Positions 26,254-34,723 of a DNA stretch of 64,000 nt are shown here, piece after piece. The stretch's first letter is position 1; the number at the start of each line of letters is the position of its first letter. The DNA is from Rubellimicrobium arenae (GTDB lineage: Bacteria > Pseudomonadota > Alphaproteobacteria > Rhodobacterales > Rhodobacteraceae). The notes beneath the pieces are model-generated. The model ran no database searches. It had not been told where the DNA came from and saw only the letters and a program-made list of their open reading frames with translations. The position numbers were made by a program, and so were the translations under genes. Location: the NCBI RefSeq assembly GCF_017916295.1, contig NZ_JAFMSS010000002.1:372001-436000 (forward strand). The letters run 5' to 3'.

Positions 26254-27384
26254 TCAGCTTCCAGCCAGGACCGAAAGCTCCATGGTCTGCTCCTCACCTC
26301 CGCCGGTCGCGAAGGTCACCTCCACCCGGTCGCCCACCGCATGGGCGTCGAGCGCCGCCAGCAGGTCATCGAGCGTGGCCACGGGCTCCCCCCCGAGTTC
26401 GGTGATCACGTAGCCGGGCCGCACGCGCCCGTCCCGAAGGATCTGCGCCGGCTCCACGCCCTCCTGCGCGGCCTCGGAGCCACGGTCCACATCCAGCACG
26501 ATGGCCCCGGGCAGGCCCTGGCGGTTGATCGCCGCGTTGATGCGCGGGTCGAAGGTGAGGCCAAGGGTCGGCGGCGTGTAGCGCCCGGAGCGGATCAGCT
26601 CGGGCACGACGCGGGCGACCGTGGCGGCCGGAATGGCGAAGCCGATCCCCGCGCTTCCCCCCGAAGGCGAATAGATCGCGGTGTTCACCCCGATCACCTG
26701 CCCGGCCGAGTTCAGCAGCGGCCCGCCCGAGTTGCCGGGATTGATCGCGGCATCCGTCTGGATCAGCCCGCGCCGCACCGTTCCGGCCTGATCCGAGGGC
26801 AGTTCCCGTTCCAGCGCCGACACGATGCCGGTGGTCAGCGTCCAGTCGAGCCCGAAGGGATTGCCGATGGCCAGCACGCGCGAGCCGACCAGCGGGGGCT
26901 CGGGCGCGGCCAGCGTCAGCGGCGTCGGCAGGTCCTGACCGTCGATCTGGAGCACGGCCAGGTCATGGATGGTATCCCGCCCCACGAGGCTCGCGTCGAA
27001 GGCGCGGCCGTCGGCAAGCTGCACCGAGGCGGCCGAAGCGCCTTCGATGACATGGGCGTTGGTCACGACATGGCCCTGGTTGTCCCAGAGCCATCCCGAT
27101 CCGGTTCCGAGCGGCACCTCGCCCGCGTTGCGCCCGAAGACGTCGCGCTGGGAGGTCGAGGTGGAGATGGCAACGACGCTGTCCCGTGCCGAACGGAAGA
27201 GGTCGATGGTCGCGGCCTCGTCCGATCCTTCCGGCGCGACGGTGATCACAGGGGCGGGCGACGCCGGCGTGAGCGCGGTGACCTGCGGCTCCCGCTGGCC
27301 GAGAAGGCTGGCGCCCTCGAACCCCAGACCCAACCCCAGGCCCAGCGCCAGGGCCACGACCACCGCAACGAAGAGCCCGCGCAC
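26254..27384 (-). CDS. DegS/HtrA-like serine protease with one PDZ domain
   Basis: A 376-residue periplasmic protease held by one N-terminal membrane helix (residues 3-22), which lacks an obvious cleavage site. The catalytic triad is complete: His111 in TNAHVIEG, Asp141 in HDLAVL, Ser219 in NPGNSGGPLL. A single PDZ domain occupies about residues 280-370. One PDZ plus an anchor resembles DegS, which senses misfolded outer-membrane proteins and starts the envelope stress response, but no RseA/sigma-E pair is here. It is divergent from the lytic transglycosylase gene. Confidence 0.88.
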   Translation of the reverse strand: MRGLFVAVVVALALGLGLGLGFEGASLLGQREPQVTALTPASPAPVITVAPEGSDEAATIDLFRSARDSVVAISTSTSQRDVFGRNAGEVPLGTGSGWLWDNQGHVVTNAHVIEGASAASVQLADGRAFDASLVGRDTIHDLAVLQIDGQDLPTPLTLAAPEPPLVGSRVLAIGNPFGLDWTLTTGIVSALERELPSDQAGTVRRGLIQTDAAINPGNSGGPLLNSAGQVIGVNTAIYSPSGGSAGIGFAIPAATVARVVPELIRSGRYTPPTLGLTFDPRINAAINRQGLPGAIVLDVDRGSEAAQEGVEPAQILRDGRVRPGYVITELGGEPVATLDDLLAALDAHAVGDRVEVTFATGGGEEQTMELSVLAGS

Positions 27385-27529
27385 GACCCGCCCCCGATCC
27401 CGTGAGGCACGGCCGGGCCCGACTGGAAGGACCCTTGACCCGCGCCATGTTCCCCCGTGAACCTAGCCATATCCACGGCCGCCTCAAGTGATCCTTCGAA
27501 GCGACGCCGGCCCATCCAAGGAGATTCAC

Positions 27530-28324
27530 TTGCGTCCCGCCCTCAGTCTTGCCGTCCTGGCCCTTGCCCTGCCCGCCGCCGCCCAGGCCCTGTCCTGCGG
27601 CAACGACGCTTCGGGCTTCGAGGCCTGGAAGCAGGAGTTCGCCCAGGTCGCCGGCGCCAATGGGGTCGGAGAGAGGGGTCTCGCGGCGCTGGCCGGCGCG
27701 AGTTACGCCACCCGGACCATCGACGCCGACCGCAACCAGCACTCCTTCCGTTATCCCCTGGACGAGTTCATGCGGATTCGCGGGGCCGATACCATCGTGT
27801 CCCAGGGCCGCCGCATGCTCGCCGACAACCGCGATTTCTATACGTCGCTCGAGAACGCCTATGGCGTTCCCGCGGGCGTGCTCATCGCGATCCACGGCAT
27901 GGAAACGGGCTTTGGCAACTTCATGGGCGATTCCAACGTGGTCTCGGCCATCACCACCCTGGCCTACGACTGCCGCCGCCCGGAGTTCTTCACCCCCCAC
28001 GCCCTGGCCGCGCTGGCCCTGGTGGACCGGGGCTGGGTGTCGCCCGAGTCGATCGGCGCGCGGCACGGGGAGTTGGGCCACACCCAGTTCCTGCCGGGCA
28101 ACATCCTTCAGTACGGGCAGGATGGGAACGCCGACGGGCGCGTGGACCTGACGGACGTGGCAGATGCCATGGCCTCGACTGCGAACTTCTTCCGCCAGAA
28201 GGGCTGGCAGCCGGGGCTGGGCTTTCAGGAGGGTGAGCCGAACTACCCGGTGCTCCAGCAGTGGAACGCGGCGACCGTCTACCAGCAGGCCATCGCCCTG
28301 ATGGCGGCCCGCATCGAGGGCTAG
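27530..28324 (+). CDS. Lytic murein transglycosylase, MltB type
   Basis: A 264-residue exported enzyme that cleaves the MurNAc-GlcNAc bond of peptidoglycan with formation of 1,6-anhydro ends. Residues 1-20 are a signal peptide (cleavage after AQA). The catalytic glutamate is Glu125 in IHGMETGFGNFMGD, and ELGHTQFLPGNI is the family substrate motif. I chose the TTG at 27530 because AAGGAG precedes it and it begins the signal peptide; a frame extension to 27488 adds unrelated residues. It lacks a lipobox and peptidoglycan-binding domain, so it is probably soluble in the periplasm. Confidence 0.85.
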   Translation: MRPALSLAVLALALPAAAQALSCGNDASGFEAWKQEFAQVAGANGVGERGLAALAGASYATRTIDADRNQHSFRYPLDEFMRIRGADTIVSQGRRMLADNRDFYTSLENAYGVPAGVLIAIHGMETGFGNFMGDSNVVSAITTLAYDCRRPEFFTPHALAALALVDRGWVSPESIGARHGELGHTQFLPGNILQYGQDGNADGRVDLTDVADAMASTANFFRQKGWQPGLGFQEGEPNYPVLQQWNAATVYQQAIALMAARIEG

Positions 28325-28507
28325 GCGCCGCGCAGGCCCGGGCCTACGCGGGCGCGCTGCGACAGTTCGGAAATGTCGTGCTGCAACGCGGAACCCTGCG
28401 GGGCCTCGCAGGTTCGGGAAGGCTTCCGGACCGGAGAATTCCATGTTGCCTTCCCAGACGTCAGATCCCTTCGCCCATCGGCCTTCCGGCCCTGCGGAGG
28501 CTGGGCG

Positions 28508-30331
28508 ATGACCGGCCCGCAGGGACGGACGACCTGGGGGGCGACGCTGGAAGGAGACGGGCGCGTGCGCTTCCGGCTCTGGGCTCCTGCGGTCGATGGG
28601 CTGTCGCTCCGGATCGAGGGACAGGACCGCCCCATGGACGCCCAGGAGGATGGCTGGTTCGAGCTTGCGGTCCCGGGCCTGCGGCCGGACACCGACTACG
28701 CCTTCGTGCTGCCCGACGGCCAGGTCGTCCCCGACCCGGCCGCGCGGGCCCAGGCCGCCGATGTCCATGGGCCGTCTCGCCTCGTGGACTCCGGGGCCTA
28801 TCGGTGGCGCACGACCTGGGCCGGGCGCCCCTGGCACGAGGCCGTCCTCCACGAGATCCACATCGGAACCTTCACGCCCGAGGGCACCTTCGCGGCGGCC
28901 AAGCGGCATCTGCGCCATCTCGCGGAAACGGGTGTCACGGCCATCGAGATCATGCCGATCGCCCAGTTTCCGGGGAATCGCGGCTGGGGCTATGACGGCG
29001 TGTGCCTCTACGCCCCGCACCGGGCCTACGGCACGCCGGACGATCTGCGCGACCTCGTGGATACGGCGCACGAGCACGGCCTGATGGTCCTGCTCGACGT
29101 GGTCTACAACCACTTCGGGCCCGAGGGGAACTACATCGGCCTTTACGCGCCCGACTTCTACGACGAGGCCCGCCACACGCCGTGGGGCGCCGCCATCGCC
29201 TACGAGCGGGATCCCGTGCGGCGCTTCTACGTGGAGAATGCCCTCTATTGGCTGACCGAGTTCCGGCTCGACGGCCTGCGGCTCGATGCCATCGACCATG
29301 TGCGCGATCGCACCGACCCCGAGATCCTGGTCGAGATCGCCCGGCGCATCCGGGCCGAGATCACCGACAGGCCGATCCACCTCACCACCGAGGACAACCG
29401 GAACGTCACCCACCTCCACGAGCGTGGTCCGGACATGTCGGTGCCCCTTTATTCCGGCGAATGGAACGACGATTTCCACAACGTGGCCCATGTCGTGGCC
29501 ACGGGGGAAAGCGAAGGCTACTATCTCGATTTCGCGCGGGATCACTGGCGCCTGCTGGCCCGGTCGCTGGCCGAGGGCTTCGCCTTTCAGGGCGAGGTCA
29601 CGCCGCAGACGGGCCAGCCGCGGGGTCAGCCGAGCGGGCATCTTCCGCCGACGGCTTTCGTGGACTTCCTTCAGAACCATGACCAGGTCGGCAACCGCGC
29701 CTTCGGCGAGCGGCTGGCCACCCTGACCAGCCCCCCGATGCTGCGGGCGCTGACCACGATCCTGCTGTTGTCCCCGCACATCCCGCTGCTGTTCATGGGC
29801 GAGGAGTACGGCGAGACGCGGCCGTTCTGCTATTTCACCGACTACGAGGGCGACCTTGCCGACGCCATTCGCGAAGGCCGCCGCAGGGAGTTCGCCGATT
29901 TCGCCGCCTTCGCGGGGGGAGGAGAGGCGCTGTCCCATGTGCCCGACCCCAACGCCGCCTCAACCTTCGAAGCCTCCAAGCTCGACTGGGGCCGCTGCGG
30001 ACAGCCCGAGGGTCAGGAACGGCTCGCGGAGGTCCGGGACCTGCTGGCGCTGAGGCGCGAGTTCATCGTTCCTCATCTCGCCGGAACAGGACCGGGCTCT
30101 GGGACGGTGCTGTCCTGGGAGGATGGAGCGGTCGCAGTGGACTGGCAGCTGAACGGCGCCCTCCTGCAACTGCGCGCCAACCTGGGCGCGACGCCCTGCC
30201 CGCTGCCCCCGGCGCGAGGAAGGCTCCTCATCGCGACCTCGGAGGGACCCGCGGCCAAGGCCCCGCCCCTGTCGGTCGCGGTGCATCTTCTGCGTCAGGA
30301 CGGGGCCGCGGCCACGCCCATGCCTGTCTGA
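28508..30331 (+). CDS. treZ: Malto-oligosyltrehalose trehalohydrolase
   Basis: A 607-residue GH13 enzyme that releases trehalose from maltooligosyl trehalose. An N-terminal CBM48-like beta domain (about 1-105) precedes the TIM barrel. The nucleophile is Asp260 in DGLRLDAIDH, the acid/base is Glu295 in LTTEDNR, and the third carboxylate lies in FLQNHDQVGNRA. A GGAGG site precedes the ATG. The obligate partner TreY, which makes its substrate, is not in the window, nor is TreX. In most genomes treY and treZ are adjacent, so this copy is an orphan or its partner lies elsewhere. Confidence 0.9.
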   Translation: MTGPQGRTTWGATLEGDGRVRFRLWAPAVDGLSLRIEGQDRPMDAQEDGWFELAVPGLRPDTDYAFVLPDGQVVPDPAARAQAADVHGPSRLVDSGAYRWRTTWAGRPWHEAVLHEIHIGTFTPEGTFAAAKRHLRHLAETGVTAIEIMPIAQFPGNRGWGYDGVCLYAPHRAYGTPDDLRDLVDTAHEHGLMVLLDVVYNHFGPEGNYIGLYAPDFYDEARHTPWGAAIAYERDPVRRFYVENALYWLTEFRLDGLRLDAIDHVRDRTDPEILVEIARRIRAEITDRPIHLTTEDNRNVTHLHERGPDMSVPLYSGEWNDDFHNVAHVVATGESEGYYLDFARDHWRLLARSLAEGFAFQGEVTPQTGQPRGQPSGHLPPTAFVDFLQNHDQVGNRAFGERLATLTSPPMLRALTTILLLSPHIPLLFMGEEYGETRPFCYFTDYEGDLADAIREGRRREFADFAAFAGGGEALSHVPDPNAASTFEASKLDWGRCGQPEGQERLAEVRDLLALRREFIVPHLAGTGPGSGTVLSWEDGAVAVDWQLNGALLQLRANLGATPCPLPPARGRLLIATSEGPAAKAPPLSVAVHLLRQDGAAATPMPV

Positions 30332-30612
30332 TCCTCCGGGGCGGGTCCGGGCCACGTTTGCCCGCACGAGACGGCGCCTTCGAACGCAGGGCCGCAGGGC
30401 GATTTCGGCGTGGAACGGACCCTAAGTTTATTCCGCTCCGGGAACGATCCTGGCACCGCGCGACTACGAGGCTCCGCCCCTGGACCGGGCAACCGACGAG
30501 GCGCTGCGTGGCGTCATCGCACGTCGCAAGGGTGCGGCGGACGACATGTGGCCTTGATCCCGCCCCTCCACCAGGGGCCGGTGGTCCGGTCGGGCGCTCG
30601 GATCGCGAAGGG

Positions 30613-32649
30613 TCAGAGATCCTTCACGAGCCGGAGCGCATCGTAGATCGCCGCGTGCGTGTTCCGCGCGGCCACGGCGTCGCCGATCCGGAAGACACGG
30701 AACCGGCCTTGGGGGTTGTTGAGCACCCTTTGGGGCATCCCGGTGGCCAGGGCCTCGTAGTCCACCTCGCCCGCGTTCGAGGACAGCGCCTTCAGCTCGA
30801 AATAGACCTCGTCGAGCGGACGGGTGCCATGGTTCACCACGACCTGGTCCACCACCCGCTCGCGCGTCGTGTCGCCATAGTCCGAACCCAGCGTGGCCAG
30901 GAGCTGGTTGCCCTGACGCTCGACCCGCGTCAGCCGCCAGGTGACGGTGAAGGTGGTGTCGCGCCGCTGGAGGGAGCGCATGTAGGGCACGAGGTTCATG
31001 GCCATGACCTCGGGCGCGAAGGCACGGTCGGGGGTCACGATCTCGACGCGCGCGCCAGTGGCCGCGATCATGTCGGCCGCCTGGAGCCCGGCATGGTCGC
31101 CCGCGTCATCGTAGACCAGCACGTTGGACCCGGGCCGCACGTCGCCCGACAGGATGTCCCAGGCCGAGACCACGAGGTCGTTGCCCTCCTCCAGCACCTC
31201 GGTATGCGGAAGGCCGCCGGTGGCAACGATCACCTCGTCGGGTTCGGAGGCCAGCACGGCCTCCGCGTCGGCCAGGGTGTTGAAGTGGAAGCGCACGCCG
31301 CGCTTCTCGCACTGGGCCATGCGCCAGGCGACGATGGAGATCATCTCGCGCCGCCGCTCGCTCTGCGCGGTGAGGCGGATCTGGCCACCGGGCTCGTCGG
31401 CCGCCTCGAAGACGGTGACCTCGTGCCCGCGCTCGGCGGCCACGCGCGCGGCCTCGAGCCCCGCCGGGCCCGCGCCCACGACGGTGATCCGCTTGTGCCG
31501 CGAAGCGGCGGGGATCGTCTGGGGCATGGTCGTCTCGCGGCCCGTGGCCGGGTTGTGGATGCAGAAGGCCGCCCCGCCCTGGTAGATGCGGTCGAGGCAG
31601 TAGTTCGCGCCCACGCAGGGCCGGATGTCGTCCTCGCGCCCTTCCAGGATCTTCCGCATGATGTGCGGGTCGGCCATGTGCGCCCGGGTCATCCCCACCA
31701 TGTCCAGCTTGCCGGAGGCAATGGCGTGCCGCGCGGTGGCGAGATCGGGGATGCGCGCCGCGTGGAAGGTCGGAAAGCCCGTGGCCGCCTTGATCTCGCC
31801 CGCGAAGTCGAGATGCGGGGCGCTGGGCATGCCCTGGATGGGGATCACGTCCGTCAGCGCGGCATCCGTGTCGATGCGGCCGCGGATGACATTCAGGAAG
31901 TCCACCAGCCCGCTGCTCTTCAGGCGATAGGAGATCTCGAACCCTTCCTCGCGGGTGATCCCGCCCGGCGTCCCTTCATCGCCGGTGTAGCGGACACCGA
32001 CGATGAAGTCCGGTCCGCAACGCTCGCGCACGGCCTGGAGCACGTCGAAGGTGAAGCGCAGGCGGTTGTCCAGGGAGCCGCCATAGGGCGCCTCAAGGTC
32101 GTTGGTCAGCGGCGACCAGAACTGGTCCAGGAGGTGCCCATAGGCCTCGAACTCGATGCCGTCGACGCCCGCGGCCTTCATCCGCTCGGCCGCGTCCGCG
32201 TAGTCGCGGATGATGCGGGCGATGTCCCAGTCCTCCATGCGCTTGGGGAAGGCGCGGTGCGAGGCCTCGCGCTCGTGCGAGGGCGAGACCACGGGCAGCC
32301 AGTCGCCTTTGTCCCAGCGCGTCCGCCGCCCGAGGTGGGTCAGCTGGATCATCACCGCCGCGCCGTGGTCGTGGCATTCGTCCACGAGCTGGCGCATCCA
32401 GCCTACGACCTCGTCCTTCCAGGCCAGGATGTTGTTGAACACCGGCGGGCTGTCCCGCGCCACCGAGGCCGACCCCGCCGTCATCGTCAGCGCGATTCCC
32501 GCCTTGGCCCGCTCCACATGGTAGGCGCGGTATCGCTCCTTGGGCATCCCGTCCTCGGGATAGGCGGGCTCATGGCTCGTGATCATGACGCGGTTGCGCA
32601 ACGTCAAGTGCTTGAGCTGGAACGGCTGGAGAAGGGGATCTTGATGCAT
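30613..32649 (-). CDS. N-methyl-amine demethylase-like flavoenzyme (trimethylamine dehydrogenase family)
   Basis: A 678-residue protein. The N-terminal part (1-370) is an Old Yellow Enzyme-type FMN barrel; the C-terminal part has an FAD/NAD Rossmann motif GAGPAG (392-397). Close family members are annotated as N-methylproline or dimethylglycine demethylases. In trimethylamine dehydrogenase four cysteines bind a 4Fe-4S cluster; here Cys345, Cys351 and Cys363 align but the second position is Ala348. It is divergent from a TetR gene and a proC-like gene, which fits catabolism of an N-methylated amino acid, but the substrate is inferred. Confidence 0.8.
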   Translation of the reverse strand: MHQDPLLQPFQLKHLTLRNRVMITSHEPAYPEDGMPKERYRAYHVERAKAGIALTMTAGSASVARDSPPVFNNILAWKDEVVGWMRQLVDECHDHGAAVMIQLTHLGRRTRWDKGDWLPVVSPSHEREASHRAFPKRMEDWDIARIIRDYADAAERMKAAGVDGIEFEAYGHLLDQFWSPLTNDLEAPYGGSLDNRLRFTFDVLQAVRERCGPDFIVGVRYTGDEGTPGGITREEGFEISYRLKSSGLVDFLNVIRGRIDTDAALTDVIPIQGMPSAPHLDFAGEIKAATGFPTFHAARIPDLATARHAIASGKLDMVGMTRAHMADPHIMRKILEGREDDIRPCVGANYCLDRIYQGGAAFCIHNPATGRETTMPQTIPAASRHKRITVVGAGPAGLEAARVAAERGHEVTVFEAADEPGGQIRLTAQSERRREMISIVAWRMAQCEKRGVRFHFNTLADAEAVLASEPDEVIVATGGLPHTEVLEEGNDLVVSAWDILSGDVRPGSNVLVYDDAGDHAGLQAADMIAATGARVEIVTPDRAFAPEVMAMNLVPYMRSLQRRDTTFTVTWRLTRVERQGNQLLATLGSDYGDTTRERVVDQVVVNHGTRPLDEVYFELKALSSNAGEVDYEALATGMPQRVLNNPQGRFRVFRIGDAVAARNTHAAIYDALRLVKDL

Positions 32650-32717
32650 GGGGAGGCGTCCGGGCCGAAGGGGATGGCAAAGGGCTAGACCCGAATGTTC
32701 ACATGTGTCAAGAACAA

Positions 32718-32731
32718 GGTCACGAGTGACC
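32718..32731. promoter_or_regulatory. Inverted repeat in the divergent demethylase/TetR promoter region
   Basis: GGTCACGAGTGACC has perfect 6-base arms around GA. A TTGACA (minus strand, 32711-32706) lies beside it and could be the -35 box of the demethylase gene. Position suggests an operator for the TetR protein encoded 65 bases away. Not proven. Confidence 0.45.
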
Positions 32732-32795
32732 AGCCGTTGGACATCCCCGTCAGCCCTGGCCGCCGCAGGGCCCTTGCACGTGACACGGGGGGAGC

Positions 32796-33434
32796 ATGTC
32801 CTTGAACGAGACCGGATGGCGCGGATCGGCTGACGCCTGGCTCGATGCGGCCTATCAGGCCCTGATCGAGGGTGGCGTGGAGGCTGTGAAGATCCTGCCC
32901 CTGGCCCAGCGCCTCAACATCTCGCGCACGAGCTTCTACTGGTTCTTCAAGGACCGCGAGGAGCTGCTGGCCGCCCTGGCCGATCGCTGGGCGGGCAAGA
33001 ACACCGGCAGCCTGCTGGCCGCCACCCAGGCCTATGCCGAGAGCGAATCCGAGGCGATGCTGAACGTCATCGGCTGCTTCCTCGACCCGGAGGGCTTCGA
33101 CGCCCGATTCGAGTTCGCGGTGAGGAGCTGGGGGTTGCAATCCCCCGGCATGACCGGGCGCGTCGCCCAGGCCGACCGTGAACGGCTGGCCGCCTTGACG
33201 GACATGCTGCAGCGCTGGGGACATGCCCCGCTGGATGCCGACGTGCGCGCCCGGACCATCTACCTGGTCCAGATCGGCTACATCTCCCTGCAGTCCGAGG
33301 AAACGCTGGGCGAGAGAATGCGACGCATCCCCACCTACGTGGAAATCTACACCGGCCGGAAGCCCGAGCCGAGGGAGCTCGCGCGCTTTCATGCAAGGCA
33401 TGGTTATGTTCCTGAAACGGCGGACCTGACGTGA
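32796..33434 (+). CDS. TetR family regulator of the demethylase locus
   Basis: A 212-residue TetR protein. The DNA-binding domain (about 15-62) contains LAQRLNISRTSFYWFFKDREELL. The remaining helices are the ligand-binding and dimerisation domain. GGGGGGAG precedes the ATG. Its stop overlaps the start of the proC-like gene as GTGA, and it faces the flavoenzyme gene across a 146-base gap that holds an inverted repeat. It likely controls both transcription units in response to the amine substrate or a metabolite. Confidence 0.87.
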   Translation: MSLNETGWRGSADAWLDAAYQALIEGGVEAVKILPLAQRLNISRTSFYWFFKDREELLAALADRWAGKNTGSLLAATQAYAESESEAMLNVIGCFLDPEGFDARFEFAVRSWGLQSPGMTGRVAQADRERLAALTDMLQRWGHAPLDADVRARTIYLVQIGYISLQSEETLGERMRRIPTYVEIYTGRKPEPRELARFHARHGYVPETADLT

Positions 33435-34225
33435 CGCGGCTGGGGATCGTCGGCGCGACTGGCTGGCTGGGCAGCGCCCTGAGGCGCGGCGTCCTGGACG
33501 CCGGACTGGTGCCGGAGACCGACCTCGTGCTGCTGAACCGCAGCGGGCCGCGGCCCGACTACCACGGGCGAGCCCACGTCACCTGGGCTTCGGACCTGGC
33601 CGACCTTGTCGCCCGGACCGATGTGATCGTCCTGGCAGTGAGGCCGCAGGATTATGCGGCGCTGAACCTGCGTGCGCCAGGACGGCTCGTGGTATCCTTC
33701 ATGGCCGGGGTCCCCCTGAGCGCACTGGAGCTGACAGGCGCCCGCATCGTTCGCGCGATGCCCAACGGGGCGGCGGCGCTTGGGCGCTCCTACACGCCCT
33801 GGCTGGCCGGAGCGGACGTGACCAATGCCGACCGGACCTTCGTTCGGGTGATGCTGGCCGCGTTCGGGCAGGAGGATGAGGTCGCTTCCGAGGCCCAGAT
33901 CGATCTGCTGACGGCGCTGTCGGGCTCGGGGGCGGCGTATCCGGCCCTGATGGCGGCGGCGCTGCTGGGGGAAGCCCGGGCGGCGGGATTGCCCGAGCCG
34001 GTGGCCCGGCGTGCCGTCGAAGCGGTCGTCTGCGATGGCGCCGATCTTCTGCGAGGGCGCATCGAATCGGCTCCGGAGATGGTGGGCACGTATCGGGCCT
34101 ACCAGGGCACCACGGCGGCGGGGCTCGACGCGGCGGAGCGGGCGGGGTTCTCGGCTGCCTTGACCTCGGCGCTGCGCGCCGCCGCGGCGAAAGCCCTGCG
34201 GATGTGGCCCACCACCGAGTCCTGA
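33431..34225 (+). CDS. Pyrroline-5-carboxylate reductase-like protein
   Basis: A 264-residue NAD(P)-dependent oxidoreductase of the ProC family. The dinucleotide-binding loop is GIVGATGWLG (5-14), and the C-terminal helical domain has LTALSGSGAAYPALMAAALLGEA, the typical ProC substrate and dimer motif. Canonical ProC has GGGNMG in the loop, so this may be a paralogue acting on a related imine. The GTG start overlaps the tetR stop. Coupling to a putative N-methylproline demethylase suggests a proline-linked route, but a separate biosynthetic proC must be checked for. Confidence 0.8.
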   Translation: MTRLGIVGATGWLGSALRRGVLDAGLVPETDLVLLNRSGPRPDYHGRAHVTWASDLADLVARTDVIVLAVRPQDYAALNLRAPGRLVVSFMAGVPLSALELTGARIVRAMPNGAAALGRSYTPWLAGADVTNADRTFVRVMLAAFGQEDEVASEAQIDLLTALSGSGAAYPALMAAALLGEARAAGLPEPVARRAVEAVVCDGADLLRGRIESAPEMVGTYRAYQGTTAAGLDAAERAGFSAALTSALRAAAAKALRMWPTTES

Positions 34226-34723
34226 ACTTGCTCCACCGGTTGCAGCGTAGAAGGTCGGGAGCGGGATGAACGGACCACCTTGCCCCCAGCGGTCCGGGCA
34301 GGCCCCTAGGCAACCCCCACGGCGCTCCGCCCTGTCCGGGTCCCGTGCCCGGCGCGACCCGTGACAGGCCTCCCGAGCAGGCCGGCCGCCCAGATCCCTC
34401 GTCGGGCCATGTGACGTCGCCCGCTTCCGGAACATAGCCCGACCTCCATGTGGTCGGTTACGGCGCCGCCGGCCGACCTGACACCTCGGTGCATCACCGG
34501 AACGGGCCGCTCGGCACACCGGCATGAAGGAAGGCCAGCACGCTGCCTCGAACGCCTTCAACAGCTTCGTTGCCCGACGGTTGCTCGCGTCCGGACTTGC
34601 CGGGAGGCTGAACGCCCGAGTGGGAGTTCAAGGCGATAGTTCCCTAAAAGGCTGTGGCATTAGCCTGCCATTAATAGGAAGACCGCTCCTCTCGGCGCAG
34701 CAACGTCGACCGAGGTCCAAAGC
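34226..34723. other. Intergenic region upstream of the chemoreceptor gene
   Basis: About 500 bases with no convincing frame. The last 80 bases are AT-richer than the surroundings (CCTAAAAGG, CATTAATAGG) and probably contain the chemoreceptor promoter. No terminator for the proC-like gene stands out. Confidence 0.45.

Noticed and set aside
22567..27405. A 1612-codon open frame on the plus strand
   Set aside because: It lies opposite four convincing minus-strand genes (acyl-CoA synthetase, ABC exporter, protease and their gaps). Its translation is low-complexity Arg/Gly/His-rich with no family resemblance. In GC-rich DNA long antisense frames arise without selection.
34655..34670. Sigma-54-like element TGGCAT-N5-TGCC before the chemoreceptor gene
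   Set aside because: The GG and GC doublets are 11 bases apart, one short of the strict 12 of sigma-54 promoters, and the remaining bases match poorly.
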